Assembly: GCA_017849585.1 (NCBI GenBank)
Contig: JAFIGT010000042.1
Coordinates: 181,912 to 245,911 of the forward strand
Reading direction: 5' to 3'
Origin: Verrucomicrobium sp.
Lineage (GTDB): Bacteria; Verrucomicrobiota; Verrucomicrobiia; Methylacidiphilales; UBA1321
DNA length: 64,000 nucleotides
The notes under the pieces are model-generated. The model was not told where the DNA came from and ran no database searches. It saw only the letters and a program-made list of their open reading frames with translations. Shown one piece after another: positions 60,104-64,000 of the stretch; the first letter of the stretch is position 1, and each line of letters opens with the position of its first letter. The translations under genes and the position numbers were made by a program.

Positions 60104-60592
60104 ATGAACATCAAAATATCCGAAACTCAAATCATCGTCGTTCAGAAAAAACACCCGGACTCCCACGCCATTCCCGCCCACGCCGCCAAAGTCACCAGCT
60201 TCTATCGCAAGGGAGAAAAGCAACCTTGGTTCAAACCGGTCAAAGATTGGAACCCGGCCGAGGATCAACTCGTTTGCGGTGATTTCGTCTCTCATCACCA
60301 GCTCGAATTTACCTCCAAAAAAGGCACCACACCGGAAGGCATCAAAACCTACTACCTCACCGAAGGCATTTACATGGGCAAAATCTTTGCCGATGCCGAC
60401 GACGACAGAGGCAGGATTGTCTTTTATGCTGTCACCGACACCGGCAAGTTGACGGAAATCTCCGGCAATCAGGCAAGCGATCTGGCCGCCGAAGCCAATG
60501 GGAAAGTATTCCAGCACTCTCCCAAGTCAGAATCCCGTGACGATAATTCGCAGGGGGACGATGGCGAAGGTGAAGAATCGCAAAGCGAGTAA
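60104..60592 (+). CDS. Hypothetical soluble protein
   Basis: A 162-aa protein, mixed alpha/beta with a strongly acidic Ser/Asp/Glu tail (ends GEGEESQSE). It starts behind AAAAGGAAAT. No domain recognised. It is the last gene but one before the integrase region, 23 nt after the exported coiled-coil gene. Confidence 0.6.
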   Translation: MNIKISETQIIVVQKKHPDSHAIPAHAAKVTSFYRKGEKQPWFKPVKDWNPAEDQLVCGDFVSHHQLEFTSKKGTTPEGIKTYYLTEGIYMGKIFADADDDRGRIVFYAVTDTGKLTEISGNQASDLAAEANGKVFQHSPKSESRDDNSQGDDGEGEESQSE

Positions 60593-60614
60593 TTAGCATC
60601 ATCAGGGCGTGGAT

Positions 60615-60836
60615 ATGACACATCAAAATCAAAATAAGATTGGAGACGCTCCGTTGTCCGAACGTGCAGTCCTCAAGCCGATCGAATTCGCCGCCATCTT
60701 TGGCCATAAATTAACATGGGCTTACCGCCAGATATATGCGGGTAAGGTCAAGGTGATTACCGATATGGGACGTGCCATGATTCCCCGTTCCGAGATTGAC
60801 CGTCTTCAAAAAGAAGCGGGCATCTACCAGGGTTGA
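60615..60836 (+). CDS. Excisionase-like small DNA-binding protein
   Basis: From ATG 60615 this is 73 aa; a GTG six bases upstream is possible. The stretch LKPIEFAAIFGHKLTWAYRQ, then IYAGKVKVITDMGRAMIPRS, fits the winged-helix MerR-like fold of excisionases (Xis/AlpA). It lies immediately beside and convergent with the integrase gene, the common arrangement for a recombination directionality factor. The terminator downstream overlaps its last codons. Confidence 0.7.
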   Translation: MTHQNQNKIGDAPLSERAVLKPIEFAAIFGHKLTWAYRQIYAGKVKVITDMGRAMIPRSEIDRLQKEAGIYQG

Positions 60837-60871
60837 ATCACAACTCTGGTAGATGCTTCAATTTTCGTTTT
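60820..60871. terminator. Rho-independent terminator between xis-like and integrase genes
   Basis: An 11-bp stem (GCATCTACCAG with CTGGTAGATGC), extended by four more pairs to 15 bp, is followed by TTCAATTTTCGTTTT. The 5' arm lies within the last codons of the excisionase-like gene. Being symmetrical it can also stop the convergent integrase transcript. Confidence 0.8.
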
Positions 60872-62027
60872 ACAACTCAGAACCAAATTTCATCTTGAGC
60901 ATTGCCGCTTGAGCGTGCTCATCGCGCAAGTGACCATACACCTTCATTGCCAGTGCTCCGCCGTCACGATGCCCCATGATCTTTGCAACTGTGGGGATGT
61001 CGATCCCCGCCTCAATGGCGGTGGTAGCAAAAAGGTGGCGCAGGTCATGATGACCGATCCGGGGAGCGTTCACCTGCTGACAGGCTTTTTCGAGGAAACC
61101 CCGACACTCCCGCACCCGCAACACCTGATGTTCTAAGGGTTCTTCTTTTCGTTCCTCCCTCATCTTTTCCAGCAAGGCACGACATTCGGGAATCATTGGC
61201 ACATCTCTTGGCTCGCCATTTTTTGTCACACGCAGCGTAACCCGACCTGCCGCAAAATTTATATCCCTCCAAAGCACGTTGCTCGCCTCAGTTTGTCGTG
61301 CTCCTGTATAGGCAAGAAAGCGCACCCGCTCCGCCGCAGCCTTACAGCCACCAACGCCAGCCTTTTCTACGGCCTCCACGATGGCAAGGAATTGTTCACG
61401 GCTCGGCAATTGAAGTCGCTTAGGCTTAGGCGTTGCCCTCTTGATGCTCTTATCTCGTGCTGGATTGGTAAAGAGATGTCCCGCCTCTACCGCAATGTCG
61501 AGAATTTGCCTCATAGCATCCAAAGCGCAATTAAAAGTAGTAGGAGAAGCTCCGGTTGAATTTCGGCACGCTTTTTTGGCTCCCTTGGGAACATATGGGA
61601 CAGCCTCAGCGCGCATACGCAAAGCCCAATCTCGTACCATTGGCACCGTGATTTTGCGAACGTTCAAGGCACTAACGTCCGGCCAAGTCTTAAGCACCAG
61701 CTTGATGCCGGATTCTCTAAAATTCTTGGTGTTCTCCTTAATTTCGGCATCACGCTGAAAGTTTTGGCGATAGAGTTCGACCGCATCAGCAAATGCAAGC
61801 TTTCCCTCGGCGATTTTTATGCCCGTGGTACGTTGTTTTCGGGCATTGCCCAAGTGTTCTGGCAAGCGTTCCTCTGCAACAGTTTTGAGGGTTGTTTTAA
61901 GAGATTTCCAGTTTTCCTTGCCACCGACAAAAATTCTCGCGTAATATCGGCCATTGCGATGACGGTAGAGATTTGAAACATTAGTTTTCGTCCAAATGGG
62001 TGATTCTATGTTATCGGAGCTTTTCAT
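60870..62027 (-). CDS. int: Tyrosine recombinase (element integrase)
   Basis: From ATG 62027, preceded by GAGGAAAAC, this is 385 aa. The N-terminal domain (YRHRNGRYYARIFVGGKENW) is the usual sequence reader of this group, and a core-binding domain follows. Catalytic residues are present: Arg in YTGARQTEASNVLW, Lys in the beta-hairpin (VTKNGEPRDVPM), HHDLRH, GHRDGGALAMKVY with the nucleophilic Tyr. It should integrate and excise the element together with the Xis-like protein. An upstream in-frame extension to 62216 runs through the tRNA gene and is rejected. Confidence 0.93.
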   Translation of the reverse strand: MKSSDNIESPIWTKTNVSNLYRHRNGRYYARIFVGGKENWKSLKTTLKTVAEERLPEHLGNARKQRTTGIKIAEGKLAFADAVELYRQNFQRDAEIKENTKNFRESGIKLVLKTWPDVSALNVRKITVPMVRDWALRMRAEAVPYVPKGAKKACRNSTGASPTTFNCALDAMRQILDIAVEAGHLFTNPARDKSIKRATPKPKRLQLPSREQFLAIVEAVEKAGVGGCKAAAERVRFLAYTGARQTEASNVLWRDINFAAGRVTLRVTKNGEPRDVPMIPECRALLEKMREERKEEPLEHQVLRVRECRGFLEKACQQVNAPRIGHHDLRHLFATTAIEAGIDIPTVAKIMGHRDGGALAMKVYGHLRDEHAQAAMLKMKFGSEL

Positions 62028-62125
62028 TGTTTTCCTCTCAAATACAAGGAAGACCGTAGAAAAACGCCGTATAAAAATCAAATCGAAAACTCGATCTTTA
62101 TCGCAAGTTGTTGATAGTAAATAAT

Positions 62126-62215
62126 GGACAGGTGGCTGAGTGGTTGAAGGCACTCGACTCGAAATCGAACGTAGGGGCAACTCTACCGTGGGTTCAAATC
62201 CCACCCTGTCCGCCA
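62126..62215 (+). tRNA. tRNA-Ser(CGA)
   Basis: A class II tRNA: acceptor GGACAGG with CCTGTCC, discriminator G and encoded CCA (62213-62215), D-arm GGCTGAGTGGTTGAAGGC, anticodon loop CTCGAAA giving CGA, long variable arm around TAGGGGCAACTCTA and T-arm GTGGG/CCCAC. The anticodon stem has a C-A mismatch at its first pair. It separates the element integrase from a second recombinase and is the probable attachment locus for at least one of them. Confidence 0.93.
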
Positions 62216-62426
62216 TTTCTTAAGATACTCATTCCCAAGTAGATGCGCTGACAAAAGTGGATTTTTCAGGCAAACTGTCAGAAGAATTGTCAGAAAGAAT
62301 CCCGGTGGGAATTGGACTTCGGGGAATTCGTGCTTAATCGCCGGTTGCCCCGCCATACTCTCCAAGTGCTAGCTCACGGCTTGGACGGGATTCGCTCTAT
62401 GATCTTTCGCGCAACCGAAAGAAGAG

Positions 62427-63515
62427 ATGGCAGATCAGTTCTACTTGTTCCGTCGCGGCAATGGTCGCTACTACGCACAGGACCGGATCAGTAAGCGCCA
62501 GACGAGCCTAAACACGTCCAACGCTTCTCAGGCCAAACGCTTGATCGCCGCCAAGAATCAAGCGTCTGAAATGCCAGCCCTGAATATGGCGATGGCGCGC
62601 GCGTACCTTACCGCTAAATCTCCAGAGTTAGTCAACCGCACATGGGCCGATGTAATGCACGATCTGGAGCTGTCATATTCCGGCTCAACCCTCCTTCGAT
62701 GGGGAAAAGTCATTAAGAGTCCGCCTTTTCGCCTCTTGGCCAACATCAAGTTAATCGATACGGAAAGCAGCCATTTTATGGAGGTCTTGCGGCATAAACG
62801 CGCTGGAGTATCAACCAACGTCTGGCTGCGGATTTTGCACAATCGAGCCCTTGATCTGGGATGGTTACTGGCCCCAGTACTGGTTAAGCGCGCATGGCCA
62901 AAAATTCGTTACGGCCAGAAACGTGCCATCACGGCGGAGGAGCATGAAAAAATCATCGTCATCGAAAATCTCGATGATTACCGGCTGTACTTCAAATTAC
63001 TTTGGGAAACGGGCGGATCGCAAAGCGACATCGCCAACCTCAGTCATGACGACATCGATAGGGAAAACAATCGGCTCTACTATTGCCGTCAAAAAGTGGC
63101 TACTCGGGGGTTTGGAAGCGTGACTATCGCCATCGGCCCCCGCATTCGGGAGATCCTTAAGGAGTTACCCAAGGAAGGATGGATATTTCCGCGCCTTCGA
63201 ATGCTCAGTGAAGATGAGCGGGCATCCCACTTTCGCAAAGTCTGCCTGCGGAGTGAAATCAAAGGCGTGACACTCCACAGCTATCGATATGCTTGGGCTG
63301 AACGAGCCCAATGCGCTGGAATGCCCGAACGTGAGGCCATGGCCCACCTCGGCCACAGCAGCAGAGCCGTCCACCAAGCCTATGCACGTCGTGTCGAAAC
63401 CGTGACAATGCCATTGGAATACTACGAGGCAAAAAAACAGGAAAAGATAATTGCGTTCGACCATCTACAAACGATGGCAGGAGACACACCAGAATGTGCG
63501 GTCGCCGTCGGTTAA
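62427..63515 (+). CDS. Second tyrosine recombinase, variant active site
   Basis: A 362-aa protein starting behind AAGAAGAG. The N-terminus (QFYLFRRGNGRYYAQDRISK) and the overall layout are those of a tyrosine recombinase. HSYRYAWAER and HLGHSSRAVHQAYAR carry the His-x-x-Arg, second His and Tyr. The first catalytic Arg, however, is replaced in ETGGSQSDIANLSHDDID, where most integrases have TGxRxxE. It lies 3' of tRNA-Ser and reads away from it, as in many genomic islands, so it probably belongs to another element. Whether it is active is unclear. Confidence 0.85.
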   Translation: MADQFYLFRRGNGRYYAQDRISKRQTSLNTSNASQAKRLIAAKNQASEMPALNMAMARAYLTAKSPELVNRTWADVMHDLELSYSGSTLLRWGKVIKSPPFRLLANIKLIDTESSHFMEVLRHKRAGVSTNVWLRILHNRALDLGWLLAPVLVKRAWPKIRYGQKRAITAEEHEKIIVIENLDDYRLYFKLLWETGGSQSDIANLSHDDIDRENNRLYYCRQKVATRGFGSVTIAIGPRIREILKELPKEGWIFPRLRMLSEDERASHFRKVCLRSEIKGVTLHSYRYAWAERAQCAGMPEREAMAHLGHSSRAVHQAYARRVETVTMPLEYYEAKKQEKIIAFDHLQTMAGDTPECAVAVG

Positions 63516-63842
63516 TTGCTTACAGGAGCCTCGTCGCTCCCATTGGCATTGGTTTTCCAATTTCTTGGAAGCTTTTGCATTCTTACTCTGCCAGTAATCT
63601 GAGATTGCTTTCGTCGCCTTCGATAGCCATTTTTCGTCCATTCGGCAGGCTTCAAGAACAGAAAGAGCAAAGTACTTCGGAGCATATTGGGTTGGAGCAC
63701 CCAACGGCTTGAGAAGTTTGTACCTCACCAAAATAGGTATATCGTGCTCAGCAAATCCCAAGAGCGCGGCTGTCTGCTGTACATTCAATCGAGCAGGCAA
63801 TCGAGGGTAAGTTAGAATTTCAAGATTATGAGGCACTGACAT
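63465..63842 (-). CDS. Small HTH-like protein of verrucomicrobial type
   Basis: A 125-aa protein. RLPARLNVQQTAALLGFAEH followed by DIPILVRYKLLKPLG is a helix-turn-helix-like segment that I associate with small proteins frequent in Verrucomicrobiota genomes; MDEKWLSKATKAISDYWQ follows. It is convergent with the second recombinase and overlaps its 3' end by 51 nt. The last 25 residues lie in the overlap and may not be conserved. Probable DNA-binding protein, target unknown. Confidence 0.65.
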   Translation of the reverse strand: MSVPHNLEILTYPRLPARLNVQQTAALLGFAEHDIPILVRYKLLKPLGAPTQYAPKYFALSVLEACRMDEKWLSKATKAISDYWQSKNAKASKKLENQCQWERRGSCKQLTDGDRTFWCVSCHRL

Positions 63843-64000
63843 AATACCTTTGAAGTTATTGATCGGGCCCCCTGAACCTGGTCCAGATTGAGTGAGAGGA
63901 TTTAACCTGATGACCTGCTCCCATTTTTTAGGCCAGGGGCAGAGTTATTTTCGGCGGGGTGGTACGGTTCGTTGGGTTGTTGGCCACAGTGCGTTTGGCG
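63843..64000. other. Right-edge intergenic sequence, possible IS end
   Basis: No gene. The sequence TGACCTGCTCCCATTTTTTA at 63911 resembles the terminal repeats of some IS3-family elements, but the transposase, if any, lies beyond the window. Confidence 0.3.

Noticed and set aside
62028..62216. N-terminal extension of the integrase frame (begins MADRVGFEPT)
   Set aside because: It runs antisense through the tRNA-Ser gene and gives the well-known spurious peptide of class II tRNAs. ATG 62027 has a good ribosome-binding site.
62183..62365. Minus-strand frame ending WRTGWDLNPR
   Set aside because: Also an antisense tRNA artefact.

Overview
The window looks like most of an integrative and conjugative element (or an integrated conjugative plasmid) from a Verrucomicrobiota bacterium. 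It carries a full transfer system and a large metal-resistance cargo. The host call is inference. It rests on the small helix-turn-helix gene at 63465-63842, of a kind common in that phylum, and on secreted proteins of verrucomicrobial style (fibronectin III, calcium-repeat and HAF-like repeats, 6.1-13.2 kb). No rRNA or core gene is present to prove it, and no replication initiator was seen.

Left part (0-5.8 kb): a MobF (TrwC/TraI-type) relaxase-helicase reads leftward. A small HTH gene, a ParA/TraL-like ATPase and two further genes read rightward. The 340-bp gap between them holds an 11-bp-arm inverted repeat, helically phased TCATCACT-type repeats and a palindrome, and is the best oriT candidate. 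From 6.1 to 13.2 kb an oppositely oriented cargo block encodes secreted proteins, one a 1257-aa protein ending in a caspase/CHAT-like His-Cys domain. From 13.4 to 20 kb comes a plasmid-maintenance block: XRE and MobC-like regulators, DUF932, a ParB-family protein, and GC-rich hairpins after each of the main genes. A toxin-antitoxin pair and a broken integrase follow.

Metal island (21.7-43.5 kb): a P-type ATPase (CadA/ZntA type), YnfA and a MerR-type CadR with its operator; a cation diffusion facilitator; a CzcCBA-type RND pump; a methyltransferase; a histidine-tailed EamA transporter; several small exported proteins; a YHS/TRASH-like gene broken by one stop codon; and a CnrYXH-like ECF sigma module in front of a CusBA-type copper/silver pump. 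A truncated inverted copy of the EamA gene at 21.7 kb shows past rearrangement.

Right part (44-62 kb): a cluster of small regulators (two XRE, an orphan response-regulator receiver, an AP2-like/MobC-like fusion, a ribbon-helix-helix protein) precedes a compact operon ordered like the Ti/IncP trb operon: VirB2, VirB3, VirB4, TrbK-like lipoprotein, VirB5/TrbJ, VirB6/TrbL, VirB8, VirB9, VirB10, TrbH-like lipoprotein, small proteins and a coupling ATPase. The place of TrbB/VirB11 is taken by a Clp/HSP100-type AAA+ ATPase, and the coupling protein has its membrane segments at the C-terminus. These two features, with a palindrome shared between the oriT-side operon and the secretion operon, are the most novel aspects. 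The element ends with an excisionase-like gene, a tyrosine integrase and tRNA-Ser(CGA). On the far side of the tRNA lies a second, different tyrosine recombinase.
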